Source: Dermabacter sp. (GTDB taxonomy: Bacteria; Actinomycetota; Actinomycetes; Actinomycetales; Dermabacteraceae). From it: a stretch of 64,000 bases of DNA. How positions within the stretch are numbered: the first letter of the stretch is position 1; every line of letters starts with the position of its first letter. The notes beneath the pieces are model-generated. The model was not told where the DNA came from and made no database searches. It saw only the letters and a program-made list of their open reading frames with translations. The translations under genes were made by a program, and so were the position numbers. Of this stretch, positions 1-9,367 are shown one piece after another. The stretch spans positions 351,484 to 415,483 of the forward strand of contig JAUNTX010000001.1 of assembly GCA_030538475.1 (NCBI GenBank). Reading direction: 5' to 3'.

Positions 1-1
1 G

Positions 2-1825
2 CGCGTGGTGCATGGCGTGGTCGCGGGCGTGGGCGGTTACGGCAACAGCCTGGGCCTGCCGAACATCGGCGGGGAGACCGTGTTCGATGCCGCCTATCAG
101 ACGAACCCGCTGGTCAACGCCCTGGCCATCGGGGTGCTGCGCCACGAGGACATTCACCTCGCCTCCGCGACGGGCGCGGGCAACAAGGTGGTCCTGTTCG
201 GCGCCCGCACGGGCGGTGACGGCATCGGCGGCGCCTCGATCCTCGCGTCCGAAACCTTCGAGGACGAGGGCCCGGCGAAGCGCCCGAGCGTCCAGGTGGG
301 CGATCCATTCATGGAGAAGGTGCTCATCGAGTGCTGCCTCGAGCTGTTTGCGAGCAACGTGGTCGACGGCATCCAGGACCTCGGCGCCGCCGGCATCTCG
401 TGCGCGACGAGCGAGCTGGCCTCCAACGGCGATTCGGGCATGCACGTGGACCTCGAAGAGGTGCTGCTGCGCGAGCCGAATCTCACCGCGGGCGAGATCC
501 TCATGAGCGAGTCGCAAGAACGCATGATGGCCGTGGTGAGCCCCGAACGCCTCGAGCACTTCCTGGAGATCACGAAGAAGTGGGACGTGGAGGCGTCGGT
601 GATCGGCGAGGTCACTGGCGATGGGCGCCTGACGATCGACCACTTCGGGCAGCGGATCGTGGACGTGGATCCGAAGTCGGTCGCGCACGATGGCCCCACC
701 TACCACCGGCCCTACGCGCGGCCCGCGTGGCAGGACGCGCTCGAGGCCGACGCGGCGGAGGCGCTCGCGCGCCCCACGGACACCGACGACCTGGTGGCGC
801 AGCTGTGGCGCCTGATCGCCTCCCCGAACCTCGCCTCGGTGAACTGGGTGACGGACCAGTACGACCGTTACGTGGGGGGCAATACCGCGCTCGCGATGCC
901 GGACGATGCGGGCGTGCTGCGGATCGACGAGGAGACGGGGCGCGGGGTTGCGCTTGCGACCGACGCGAACGGCCGCTACGCGATGCTCAACCCTCGCGAA
1001 GGCGCCCGGATCGCCCTCGCGGAGGCCTACCGCAACGTGGCCACGGTGGGCGCGGTGCCGCTCGCGGTCACCGACTGCCTGAACTTCGGCTCCCCCGAGG
1101 ATCCTGATCGCATGTGGCAGTTCGTGGAGGCCATCACCGGGCTCGCCGACGCGTGCCAGGAGCTCGAGGTTCCCGTGACCGGCGGCAACGTGTCGCTCTA
1201 CAATTCGACGGGCGAGCCGGGGCGAATCGACTCGGCGATCCACCCGACGCCCGTGGTGGGCGTGCTCGGCGTGTTCGATGACGTGGATCGCCGCACCCCG
1301 TCCGGCTGGCAGGGCGAGGGCCTCGCCCTCTACCTGCTCGGCACCACCGCCGATGAGCTTTCGGGCTCCGCGTGGGCCGACGTGATCCACTCTCACCTGG
1401 GCGGGCAGCCTCCGCGCGTGGACCTCGCACTCGAGCGCGAGCTGGGCGAAATCCTCGTGGCGGCCTCGCGGGACGGCATGATCGATGCCGCCCACGACCT
1501 GAGCGAGGGGGGCCTGTTCCAGGCGCTCGTGGAGTCCGTGACCCGCTTCGGGCAGGGCGCCCGCATCGTGCTGGACGGCGTGTGCGAGCGCGACGGGATC
1601 ACCCCGTTCACGGCGCTCGTGTCCGAGTCGCAGGGCCGCGCCATCGTCGCGGTGCCCCGCAGCGAAGAGGTGCGCTTCACCGACATGCTGAGCGCGAGGG
1701 GCTTCCCGGGCCTGCGCATCGGCGTGAGCGATGGCGACGCGCTCGAGATCCAGGACGTCGGCATCTTCTCCGTCGAGAAGCTGCGCGAGGTGCGCGGCGC
1801 CACCCTCCCCCACTACTTCGGCTAG
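2..1825 (+). CDS. purL: Phosphoribosylformylglycinamidine synthase subunit PurL, 3' part (5' end outside window)
   Basis: Catalyses the ATP- and ammonia-dependent conversion of FGAR to FGAM in de novo purine synthesis. About 607 C-terminal residues are present and the frame is open to the left window edge, so the true start lies upstream. The start of the visible part has the PurL signature [16 protein letters not shown], followed by the Gly-rich [14 protein letters not shown] loop. The second half repeats the AIR-synthase-like fold, with GGNVSLYN and DLSEGGL motifs. Length and motifs fit the stand-alone small PurL, which partners PurQ and PurS. The stop codon is only 4 nt from the stop of the convergent amidase gene. 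Confidence 0.97.
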   Translation, partial: RVVHGVVAGVGGYGNSLGLPNIGGETVFDAAYQTNPLVNALAIGVLRHEDIHLASATGAGNKVVLFGARTGGDGIGGASILASETFEDEGPAKRPSVQVGDPFMEKVLIECCLELFASNVVDGIQDLGAAGISCATSELASNGDSGMHVDLEEVLLREPNLTAGEILMSESQERMMAVVSPERLEHFLEITKKWDVEASVIGEVTGDGRLTIDHFGQRIVDVDPKSVAHDGPTYHRPYARPAWQDALEADAAEALARPTDTDDLVAQLWRLIASPNLASVNWVTDQYDRYVGGNTALAMPDDAGVLRIDEETGRGVALATDANGRYAMLNPREGARIALAEAYRNVATVGAVPLAVTDCLNFGSPEDPDRMWQFVEAITGLADACQELEVPVTGGNVSLYNSTGEPGRIDSAIHPTPVVGVLGVFDDVDRRTPSGWQGEGLALYLLGTTADELSGSAWADVIHSHLGGQPPRVDLALERELGEILVAASRDGMIDAAHDLSEGGLFQALVESVTRFGQGARIVLDGVCERDGITPFTALVSESQGRAIVAVPRSEEVRFTDMLSARGFPGLRIGVSDGDALEIQDVGIFSVEKLREVRGATLPHYFG

Positions 1826-1829
1826 CCCC

Positions 1830-4511
1830 CTAGCTCTGGGTGACCCGCCCGGTGCTCGCGCTCCACGTGAGGGTTCCGCCCTGGAACCGCTGCGACACGT
1901 TACCGCCGGCATCGGCGCGGGCATCGCTCACGGGGTAGCCGAGGGGGCCACCTTCCCAGCCGCGGGCCGCCCAGTACGCCTGGATGGCACCGCGGGTCGA
2001 GAAGCCGCCCGCGCCGGACCAGTGAATGATGCCGTTGTCGAAGTTTTGCGTGGCGCCGCCCCGAAGGCTCCGCTCGTTGCCGCGGGGGTAGCCGAGGTAG
2101 CCGCGGACACCGCCGTCGCGCTCGTAGCACGCGCGGATGCCGCCCGTCACCACGAACGTCTCCGCGGATCCGGCGCGCGCGTACATCGTGCCGCCCGTGA
2201 AGGATTGTTCGAGGCCGCCGTCGGCCAGCTTCGTGGGCGTGAGGACGAGCGGGATGCCGAGGGTTCCCGCGGGCCCGCCCTGGGCCATCCATGCGTTCGA
2301 GAGCGCGGTGGTGCCGACGATCCGCACGCCGTTGCCGGGCGTCCACAGGAGGATCCCGCCGGTGAAGGACTGCGCTGAGCCGGCCTGCCCGCTCGCCTCC
2401 TCGGAGGTGGGGTAGCCGAGCCAGCCGCGTTCGGCGCCGTTCTGATTCCAGATCTGGCGGATGCCGCCACGCACCGCGTAGGCCCTGGCACCCGCGCGGG
2501 GCGCGTAGATCGCCCCGCCCTGGAACGCTTGCGAGATTCCACCACCGGCGAGGCCCGTCACCGCGTCGGCGGTGGGATAGCCGAGCCAGCCGCCTTCCCA
2601 GCCGTGGCGCGCCCAGCACGCGTAGATCTCTCCCGAGGTCCAGGCCGCGGGGGTCGAGGGCGACCAGTGCAGGTGCCCGCCCTCGAACGACTGCGTGGCG
2701 CCGCCGCGAAGAGAACGCTCGTCGCCCACGGGGAAGCCGAGCGCGCCTCCCGCGCCGCCGCGGCCGAGCCACGACGAACCGATCGCGCCCTTCGTCGCGT
2801 AGGCCGTACCGCCCTGCTTCCACGTGATGACCGAGCTCGAGAACTTCTGCTGCGCGCCGCCGGGAATGGGGTATTCGAGCGCGAGGGGGGTGCCGAGGAC
2901 GGCCTGCCCGCCGCCGCGATACCACGCGTCGCGGATCGCGCCCGTCACCATCTGGGCCGCGGGATCCTCGAACGTCACGGCCGCGCCAGCCGAGGCCCGC
3001 GAGGCGATACCGCCCTGGAATCGCTGCGTGACGGCGCCGCCAGCGAGGGTGCGGGGATTTTCGAGTGGTCGGCCCCACGCGGCGGTCCACTGGGCGGAAA
3101 ACGGCGTGATGTACGGCCACGGATCGCGCGTGCCCTCACTCAGCACGAGGCCGTTCGTCAGCTCCGTCACGTGATAGCTGCCCTCGGTGCGCACCGAACG
3201 GCGCACCGTGCCCAGCTTCGCCTGCCCACCCCCGGAGTGGTAAGCATCCAGGTGCAGGCGCCAGCCCGCGCCCATGCGGGCCTCGACGGAGGAACGGATC
3301 GAGCCGATCTGCGCGTAGAACGCATCGCCCGGGCACGAGGTGTACCCCGCGTCCCGGTGCGCATACAGGCGCGGCAGCGACACCGTGGACCCGTTCGGGA
3401 AGCGGGTGCCATTGATCGTGACGGTCGAACGCACCTGCTCGGTCGTGGACGTGCGGAAGTGCCCGAGCATCTTCCACGCGATCACCTCGACAAGCGCGGA
3501 GCGCGCCGCGCTCGAAATCGACTCCCGCATGTAATCCCCGAGCACCGAGACGCCCCACGTGCCGGTGTTGAAACCGAGCGTGTGCGCGCCGATGATGAGG
3601 CGATCCAGGCCGCCACGGCGGCCCTCGAAGATCTGGCCGTACTTGTCCACGAGCACGTTGTAGCCCACGTCGGCCCAACCGAGGGACTGCGTGTGGTAGG
3701 TGAGGATGCCGCGGACGATCTGCGCCGACTGCGCCCGCGTGTAGTTGTTCGTGCCCGCCGTGTGGTGAATGACCACCCCGGCCAGGTCCGTGGCCCACCC
3801 CGAGTTGCGGGCCAGCGATTCGTTGGCCCCCCACGCGGAGCGGGAAATGATGGCCGGTGCGCCGGGACCGAGCGTCGCGCCCTGCGCCGCCACCAGCCCA
3901 TCCACGAGCCGCGGCGTGAGAGCATCGGCGCGCACGAGCGACGTGCCGCCCGCCGCACCCGCACCCGAGACCTGATCCAGCTGCTCCTCGCCCGCGGGAG
4001 TCTCCAGCTCCGTGGTCGCGAGCCGGGCCGCACCGTCCGAGGCCAGGGGCTCGGTATTCACGATGTGGGCCACGAGCTCGCCACTCACATCCACGCCCTG
4101 ACGCGACGCGCGAATGTGCAGCGTGTCGGCATCCTTGCACCACAGCGGCTCCGTGCCCTGCGCACTCTGGCCCGACTCGAGATCCACGGCTGGCTCGAGG
4201 GCAATCCACTCCCCCGCGCTGCCGCCCTGAGACATCCGGGCCCACACCTCATCCGGCGCCTCGCCGGGCCAAGTCACCCCGCACATGCTGCCGTCGGCCA
4301 CATCGAGGCTGCGGAACTCGCCGTCCGCGGCGCCAGCCTCGAGCGGCGTGCCCGACAGGGGCGCCTCGTCCACGCTCGTCAGAGCACCATCTGGCGAAGG
4401 CTCCGCGTGGGCCACACCGGACAGCGCGGGCACCGCCACGACCCCGACGGCACCGACGGTAAAGAAACGCCGACGGGACAGCGGCGCGCGAGAAGGAGAA
4501 AGGGGGGACAT
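1830..4511 (-). CDS. Secreted N-acetylmuramoyl-L-alanine amidase (PGRP/Amidase_2) with LGFP-type repeats
   Basis: Likely cuts the amide bond between MurNAc and the stem peptide in cell-wall peptidoglycan. The chosen ATG at 4511 has GGAG about 7 nt upstream, and the frame's longer upstream start has none. This gives 893 aa. A twin-arginine signal (SRRRFF at residues 12-17, hydrophobic core, AHA cleavage near 36) suggests Tat export. The amidase domain spans about 220-400, with likely zinc ligands in VVIHHTAG (H249/H250), YAHRD (H385) and TSCPGD (C393). Residues 420-893 hold about nine W/Y..GG..LG.P repeats (LGYP, LGFP, LGTP), a repeat class known from actinobacterial envelope proteins and thought to bind the wall. 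Natural substrate and role (cell separation or defence) cannot be read from sequence. Confidence 0.93.
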   Translation of the reverse strand: MSPLSPSRAPLSRRRFFTVGAVGVVAVPALSGVAHAEPSPDGALTSVDEAPLSGTPLEAGAADGEFRSLDVADGSMCGVTWPGEAPDEVWARMSQGGSAGEWIALEPAVDLESGQSAQGTEPLWCKDADTLHIRASRQGVDVSGELVAHIVNTEPLASDGAARLATTELETPAGEEQLDQVSGAGAAGGTSLVRADALTPRLVDGLVAAQGATLGPGAPAIISRSAWGANESLARNSGWATDLAGVVIHHTAGTNNYTRAQSAQIVRGILTYHTQSLGWADVGYNVLVDKYGQIFEGRRGGLDRLIIGAHTLGFNTGTWGVSVLGDYMRESISSAARSALVEVIAWKMLGHFRTSTTEQVRSTVTINGTRFPNGSTVSLPRLYAHRDAGYTSCPGDAFYAQIGSIRSSVEARMGAGWRLHLDAYHSGGGQAKLGTVRRSVRTEGSYHVTELTNGLVLSEGTRDPWPYITPFSAQWTAAWGRPLENPRTLAGGAVTQRFQGGIASRASAGAAVTFEDPAAQMVTGAIRDAWYRGGGQAVLGTPLALEYPIPGGAQQKFSSSVITWKQGGTAYATKGAIGSSWLGRGGAGGALGFPVGDERSLRGGATQSFEGGHLHWSPSTPAAWTSGEIYACWARHGWEGGWLGYPTADAVTGLAGGGISQAFQGGAIYAPRAGARAYAVRGGIRQIWNQNGAERGWLGYPTSEEASGQAGSAQSFTGGILLWTPGNGVRIVGTTALSNAWMAQGGPAGTLGIPLVLTPTKLADGGLEQSFTGGTMYARAGSAETFVVTGGIRACYERDGGVRGYLGYPRGNERSLRGGATQNFDNGIIHWSGAGGFSTRGAIQAYWAARGWEGGPLGYPVSDARADAGGNVSQRFQGGTLTWSASTGRVTQS

Positions 4512-4664
4512 GGGACGCTCCAATGATGGGGGGAAGACCACCTCGGACACGCAGCGCACGGCCAACGCATCCCAGAAGGCGCGATCGCTGTCGAGAATAG
4601 TACACAGACGCGCCCACGGATAGCCCCCGGCCCCGCACGCGGATCAGCGCCCGAGCATGGAAAC

Positions 4665-4692
4665 GGGGCCGCACCCTCGCGGGTACGGCCCC
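4665..4692 (-). terminator. Hairpin downstream of rplQ
   Basis: An inverted repeat with arms GGGGCCGcACCC and GGGTaCGGCCCC and a 4-nt loop lies 21 nt past the rplQ stop. One internal mismatch is present. The T-tract on the minus strand is weak (GTTT), so it is called from stem strength and position at the end of the alpha operon. Confidence 0.7.
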
Positions 4693-4713
4693 ATCTCAGC
4701 GAGTAATCCGGGA

Positions 4714-5208
4714 TCAGTCCTCAGACGTCTCCGCGGCAACCTCGGTGGTCTCCTCAGACGCGGCGTCCTCAGCGGCAGCAGCGTCGGTCGCCTTCGCGGA
4801 CGCCTTCGCAGCGCCCTCGGCTTCCTTCACCACGGCCTGCTTCGGCGAGTAGTCCTCGGTCACGAGCTCGATGTACGCCATCGGAGCATTGTCACCCTTG
4901 CGGGGGGCAAGCTTCGTGATGCGGGTGTAACCACCCGGACGCTCGGCGAACTTCGGGCCGATCTCGGTCATGAGCAGGTGCGCGGCGGTCTTGGTCTTCA
5001 CCGTCTGCATCACGCGGCGGCGCGAGGCAAGATCGCCCTTGCGCGCGATGGTGATGAGACGTTCGGCCAGCGGCTGCAGCCGCTTCGCACGGGTCTGGGT
5101 GGTGGTGATGGCGCCGTGCTCGAACAGGGCGGTCGCGAGGTTCGCGAGAAGGGCCTTCTCGTGAGCCGGGGATCCGCCGAGACGAGCGCCCTTGGTGGGT
5201 GCAGGCAT
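4714..5208 (-). CDS. rplQ: 50S ribosomal protein L17
   Basis: Large-subunit protein near the peptide exit region, and last gene of the alpha operon. The 164-aa product has the L17 core at residues 1-115, including [10 protein letters not shown], the Thr-rich ITTTQTRAK stretch and [12 protein letters not shown]. Residues beyond about 118 form an Ala/Glu/Thr-rich acidic tail, common in actinobacteria and probably unstructured. The ATG at 5208 has GAGGAG upstream. It follows rpoA by 31 nt, as expected for co-transcription. Confidence 0.97.
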   Translation of the reverse strand: MPAPTKGARLGGSPAHEKALLANLATALFEHGAITTTQTRAKRLQPLAERLITIARKGDLASRRRVMQTVKTKTAAHLLMTEIGPKFAERPGGYTRITKLAPRKGDNAPMAYIELVTEDYSPKQAVVKEAEGAAKASAKATDAAAAEDAASEETTEVAAETSED

Positions 5209-5239
5209 GGTAGTTCTCCTCGAAGAAAAAGTTTAGGTA

Positions 5240-6241
5240 TCAGTACTGCTCGCCGAACTCGTCGTCACCGTACGAGTCCAGAACAGCAGAGGGATCAAAA
5301 CCGGCCGGCGAATCCTTGAGAGCGAGACCCAGCTCAGCGAGCTTGGCCTTCACTTCGTCAATGGACTTCTGACCGAAGTTGCGAATGTCCAGCAGGTCCG
5401 CTTCCGAACGATTCACCAGTTCGCCGACGGTGTGCACACCCTCGCGCATGAGGCAGTTGTAGGAACGCACCGTGAGGTTGAGATCGTTGATCGGCAGCGC
5501 CAGATCGGCCGCGAGAGCCTGATCCGTGGGCGAGGGGCCGATCTCGATGCCTTCGGCCTCCTGGTTGAGTTCCTGCGCGAGGCCGAACAGCTCCACGAGG
5601 GTCTTACCTGCCGAGGCGATCGCGTCGCGCGGCGCAATCGCCGGCTTCGTCTCCACATCGATGATGAGGCGATCGAAGTCGGTGCGCTGCTCCACACGGG
5701 TGGCTTCCACCTTGTAGGTCACCTTGAGCACCGGGGAGTAGATCGAGTCCACCGGAATCCGGCCGATCTCGCCATCCACGCCCTTGTTCTGCTGCGCCGA
5801 CACGTAGCCGCGGCCACGCTCAACGATCAGCTCAACCTCGAGGCGGCCCTTCGAGTTCAGGGTCGCGATGTGCTGCTCGGGGTTGTGGATCTCAACGCCT
5901 GCGGGCGGGGTGATGTCGGCGGCGGTCACGACGCCCTCACCCTCCTTGCGCAGGTACATGACAACGGGCTCGTCGTTTTCCGACGACACCACGAGGTTCT
6001 TGACGTTGAGGATGAGTTCGGTGACATCTTCCTTCACGCCGGGAACGGTGGAGAATTCGTGCAGCACGCCGTCGATGCGAATCGACGTCACGGCTGCGCC
6101 CGGGATGGACGACAGCAGGGTGCGGCGCAGCGAATTGCCGAGCGTGTAACCGAAGCCGGGCTCGAGCGGCTCGATAGCGAACCGAGAACGGTGGTCGGAA
6201 ACGACCTCTTCGGTCAGCGTGGGGCGCTGTGCAATGAGCAC
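5240..6241 (-). CDS. rpoA: DNA-directed RNA polymerase alpha subunit
   Basis: Dimerises to scaffold assembly of beta and beta'. Its C-terminal domain contacts UP elements and activators. The 333-aa length is typical. The N-terminal domain carries the conserved [19 protein letters not shown] block. The C-terminal domain (about 250-320) has helix-hairpin-helix features, [14 protein letters not shown] and [12 protein letters not shown], followed by an acidic tail. The GTG start at 6241 is preceded by AAAGGA. No rpsD lies between rpsK and rpoA here, unlike in mycobacteria. Confidence 0.98.
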   Translation of the reverse strand: MLIAQRPTLTEEVVSDHRSRFAIEPLEPGFGYTLGNSLRRTLLSSIPGAAVTSIRIDGVLHEFSTVPGVKEDVTELILNVKNLVVSSENDEPVVMYLRKEGEGVVTAADITPPAGVEIHNPEQHIATLNSKGRLEVELIVERGRGYVSAQQNKGVDGEIGRIPVDSIYSPVLKVTYKVEATRVEQRTDFDRLIIDVETKPAIAPRDAIASAGKTLVELFGLAQELNQEAEGIEIGPSPTDQALAADLALPINDLNLTVRSYNCLMREGVHTVGELVNRSEADLLDIRNFGQKSIDEVKAKLAELGLALKDSPAGFDPSAVLDSYGDDEFGEQY

Positions 6242-6341
6242 GTGGTGTCCTTTCTTGGAACGTCCGCTATATGACGTTCAGCGTGGCTGTACGACACTGG
6301 TGAATGATGGAAACGGCTGCGGCAATGACGCAGCGCGGGGC

Positions 6342-6749
6342 TCAGTTGCGGCGGCGCTTCGGCGGGCGAACACCGTTGTGGGGCTGCGGGGTGACGTCCT
6401 GGATGGACCCCACCTCGAGACCGGCGGCGGTGAGCGAACGGATCGCGGTTTCGCGGCCCGAACCCGGGCCCTTGACGAACACGTCGACCTTCTTCATGCC
6501 GTGCTCCTGCGCGCGACGAGCAGCCGATTCGGCGGCCATCTGCGCGGCGTACGGGGTGGACTTACGCGAGCCCTTGAAGCCGACCTGGCCGGCCGACGCC
6601 CACGAGATGACGGCGCCGTTGGGATCGGTGATCGACACGATCGTGTTGTTGAAGGTGCTCTTAATGTGGGCCTGACCGTTGAGGATGTTCTTCTTATCCT
6701 TACGGCGGGGCTTGCGCGCCGCTGCGGCCGCTCGAGACTTGGGAGGCAT
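6342..6749 (-). CDS. rpsK: 30S ribosomal protein S11
   Basis: Small-subunit platform protein close to the E site. The 135-aa product has a basic N-terminus ([16 protein letters not shown]), the core [15 protein letters not shown] and the diagnostic C-terminus [17 protein letters not shown]. The ATG at 6749 is preceded by AAGGAG at good spacing. It lies 100 nt upstream of rpoA and 77 nt after rpsM. Confidence 0.97.
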   Translation of the reverse strand: MPPKSRAAAAARKPRRKDKKNILNGQAHIKSTFNNTIVSITDPNGAVISWASAGQVGFKGSRKSTPYAAQMAAESAARRAQEHGMKKVDVFVKGPGSGRETAIRSLTAAGLEVGSIQDVTPQPHNGVRPPKRRRN

Positions 6750-6826
6750 ATGCCTAAACTCCTTGAAGTATGAAAAGGTGATCGATACGGATCATCACCG
6801 AGGATGAGCCGTGGAGTAACTGGGAC

Positions 6827-7201
6827 TCAGCGAGCCTTCTTCTTGCCGGCCACGGTGCGCTTCGGGCCCTTGCGGGTACGAGCGTTCGTCTTGGTGCGCT
6901 GGCCGCGCACGGGAAGGCCACGGCGGTGGCGCAGGCCCTCGTACGAACCAATCTCGACCTTGCGGCGAATGTCGGCTGCCACCTCGCGGCGCAGATCGCC
7001 TTCGATCTGGTAGTTCTCTTCGATGTAGTCGCGAAGCTTGACGAGCTCGGTGTCTTCGAGCTCACGCACACGCTTGTTGCCATCAACGCCGGTGGCAGCG
7101 ATGGTCTCGAGGGCACGGGAGCGACCCACGCCGAAAATGTACGTCAAGGCGACTTCCAGGCGCTTATCGCGCGGGAGGTCAACGCCAACGAGACGTGCCA
7201 T
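6827..7201 (-). CDS. rpsM: 30S ribosomal protein S13
   Basis: Head protein of the 30S subunit that contributes to bridges with the 50S subunit and contacts P-site tRNA through its basic tail. The 124-aa product starts [14 protein letters not shown], has the IFGVGRSRA helix-turn motif and ends in [15 protein letters not shown] followed by an Arg/Lys-rich tail. An AGGAG precedes the ATG at 7201. Confidence 0.97.
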   Translation of the reverse strand: MARLVGVDLPRDKRLEVALTYIFGVGRSRALETIAATGVDGNKRVRELEDTELVKLRDYIEENYQIEGDLRREVAADIRRKVEIGSYEGLRHRRGLPVRGQRTKTNARTRKGPKRTVAGKKKAR

Positions 7202-7376
7202 TATGCAGTTCTCCTACTGTTCACGGAGGCCTGAGTCAACGTGTCGCATCCCGGTCCTGGTGTGGGTGCGCCGCGGCCTCCGGCCCGCGGGTCTCCGCCG
7301 TGCGGCGGTCACGCTGTCTCTTCAATTATTGGGTGTTCGCGGCAGCGAACGGGTGCTCCACGAGGAGCGCGAGGAC

Positions 7377-7490
7377 TCAGCCCTGGCGCTGCTTGTGGCG
7401 CGGGTTTTCGCAGATCACCATGACGCGCGAGTGGCGACGAATCACCCTGCACTTGTCACAGATCGGCTTCACGCTAGGAAATACCTTCAT
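7377..7490 (-). CDS. rpmJ: 50S ribosomal protein L36 (zinc-ribbon form)
   Basis: A 37-aa protein read directly from the minus strand in its usual place between infA and rpsM. It begins [14 protein letters not shown] and ends NPRHKQRQG. Cysteines 11, 14 and 27 and the late His (CENPRH) form the zinc site of the C-plus type of L36, so this copy is the zinc-dependent form. Together with the zinc-binding S14 at 13.7 kb, this means the ribosome as encoded here needs zinc. Whether zinc-free paralogues exist elsewhere cannot be seen. Confidence 0.96.
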   Translation of the reverse strand: MKVFPSVKPICDKCRVIRRHSRVMVICENPRHKQRQG

Positions 7491-7562
7491 GATGTCCTTC
7501 TACAGTGGGTTAGCCGCCGAAGGTTGGCCCCAGCGGCGCAGCTGACCGCGAGGCGGTCCGGC

Positions 7563-7784
7563 TTACTTGTAGCGGTAGACGATGCGACCCTTTTCCAGGT
7601 CATACGGGCTCAGTTCCACCACGACCCGATCCTCCGGGAGGATACGGATGTAGTGCTGGCGCATCTTGCCCGAGATATGTGCGAGCACTTTGTGGCCGTT
7701 GTCCAGCTCCACGCGGAAGCGCGCGTTCGCGAGCGCTTCGGTCACGGTGCCTTCGACTTCGATCACGCCGTCTTTTTTCGCCAT
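7563..7784 (-). CDS. infA: Translation initiation factor IF-1
   Basis: Binds the 30S A site during initiation. A 73-aa OB-fold protein starting [14 protein letters not shown], with the core [15 protein letters not shown] and the end [16 protein letters not shown]. The frame stays open further upstream, but the ATG at 7784 gives the canonical N-terminus. It sits between map and rpmJ, the standard actinobacterial order. Confidence 0.97.
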   Translation of the reverse strand: MAKKDGVIEVEGTVTEALANARFRVELDNGHKVLAHISGKMRQHYIRILPEDRVVVELSPYDLEKGRIVYRYK

Positions 7785-7928
7785 GTGTCTCTTGTCCCTC
7801 TGCCCCACGGGTGGGGTCTGGATCGCAATGAATACCTGCGGGCACACTTTCGCACGCGAAAGCACACCCGACTATCCATCGTACACGTGCAGGCGGGGAT
7901 CGTTAAGGCCTCGGTGACGTGCGCTCGC

Positions 7929-8783
7929 TCACCCTCGCGAGCGCGGATCCGGGTCGGGGGCGATCTGGAGACCGCGAGCGGCGAGTTCGGCCGCTCCCCC
8001 ATCCTCGGCGGTGAGCACGAACAGGCCGCGATCGGTCACGGCGACCGAATGCTCCCAGTGGGCGGCGCGGCCGCCGCGCGTGGCGCGAACCGTCCATTCG
8101 TCGGCGGCGACCTCGTAGTCGGCCGGGCCCTGCACGAGCATCGGCTCGATGGCGAGGACGAGGCCGGGACTCACCTTGGGCCCGCGGTCGCGGGTCCGGT
8201 AGTTCATGACGTCCGGCGGCTGGTGCATCGCGGTCCCGATGCCGTGCCCGCCAAAGTCTTCGAGGGGCTGGAAACGATCACCCACGGCCTGCGCGACCGA
8301 ATCTTCGATCGCGGCGCCGATCTCCCCAACGCGCGAGGCGCTCGCGAGAGCGGCGATGCCGTCCCACAGGGCGTCGTGCGTCACGCGCACGAGGTCCCCG
8401 TCATCCGTAGTGCGGGCACTGCCCGCGATGTGAGTACGCGCGGCATCCGAGTGCCAGCCCTCAATGATGCAGCCGGCGTCCACGCTCACAAGATCGCCCT
8501 CCTCAATGAGGCGATCCCCGGGGATCCCGTGCACGATTTCTTCGTTGACGCTCACGCAGATCGTGGCGGGAAAGCCGTGGTAGCCGAGGAAGTTCGGGGT
8601 GCCGCCGCCGTCGGCAATGACCGCGGCCGCGATCTCATCGAGCTCGCGCGTGCGCATCCCGGGCCGCAGCTGCTCGGCAATGGCGTCGTGCGCGCGAGAG
8701 ATGAGCAGACCCGCGCGGCGCATGAACACGAGCTGCTCGGGCGTCTTCTTCTCGATCCCCGCGAAGCGGCGCAGTCCCACCAC
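7929..8783 (-). CDS. map: Methionine aminopeptidase type I
   Basis: Removes the initiator methionine from nascent proteins. All metal-site residues are visible, numbering from the GTG at 8783: H85 (EEIVHGIP), D102 (SVDAG), D113 (HSDAA), H180 (GGHGIG), E213 (AIEP) and E244 (HWEHS). The 284-aa length fits the family. The exact start is uncertain: two successive GTG codons lie 5-8 nt after the adk stop and no strong ribosome-binding site is present, so translation is probably coupled to adk. Confidence 0.95.
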   Translation of the reverse strand: MVGLRRFAGIEKKTPEQLVFMRRAGLLISRAHDAIAEQLRPGMRTRELDEIAAAVIADGGGTPNFLGYHGFPATICVSVNEEIVHGIPGDRLIEEGDLVSVDAGCIIEGWHSDAARTHIAGSARTTDDGDLVRVTHDALWDGIAALASASRVGEIGAAIEDSVAQAVGDRFQPLEDFGGHGIGTAMHQPPDVMNYRTRDRGPKVSPGLVLAIEPMLVQGPADYEVAADEWTVRATRGGRAAHWEHSVAVTDRGLFVLTAEDGGAAELAARGLQIAPDPDPRSRG

Positions 8784-8788
8784 GCGGC

Positions 8789-9367
8789 TCAGAGGCCCAG
8801 TGCTCGGAGGATGTCGGCGCCCACGGCGTCGATGTCCTGCATGCCGTCCACGCGGCGCACGATGCCGCGCTCGGTGTAGACCTCCACGAGCGGCGTGGTC
8901 TGCTCGCCGTACACCTCGATGCGGCGGCGGATCGTGGCCTCCGTATCGTCGCTGCGGCCCTGCTCGAGACCGCGCTGCAGCAGGCGCTGCACGATGGCCT
9001 CGGAGTCCACATCGAGCAGCACCACCGCGTCGAGGTCCACGCCCAGCTCGGCGAGCATGCCGTCGAGCGCCTCGACCTGCGCGAGGGTGCGGGGGTAGCC
9101 GTCCAGGAGGAACCCGTCGGCGGCGTCGGCCTGCGCGAGGCGATCCTTGACCATGTCGTTCGTGACCGAATCGGGAACGTACTCGCCGCGATCCATGTAG
9201 CTCTTGGCGAGGCGGCCGAGCTCGGTCTCCTCCGAGACGTTCGCGCGGAAGATATCGCCCGTGGAAATCGCGGGGACACCGAGGGCCTCGACGATGCGGG
9301 TGGCCTGCGTGCCCTTGCCCGCGCCGGGAGGGCCAACGATCAGGAGCCGACGTGCGGTGGTGGTCAT
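8789..9367 (-). CDS. adk: Adenylate kinase (short-LID form)
   Basis: Interconverts ATP plus AMP and two ADP. The P-loop GPPGAGKGT spans residues 12-20, DGYPRT lies at 89-94 and the AMP-site STGDIFRA near 35. The LID region is short (about 131-141) and lacks the Cys4 zinc site, as in mycobacterial Adk. The 192-aa product starts at an ATG that overlaps the secY stop by 4 nt (ATGA), which fixes the start and implies translational coupling. Confidence 0.97.
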   Translation of the reverse strand: MTTTARRLLIVGPPGAGKGTQATRIVEALGVPAISTGDIFRANVSEETELGRLAKSYMDRGEYVPDSVTNDMVKDRLAQADAADGFLLDGYPRTLAQVEALDGMLAELGVDLDAVVLLDVDSEAIVQRLLQRGLEQGRSDDTEATIRRRIEVYGEQTTPLVEVYTERGIVRRVDGMQDIDAVGADILRALGL

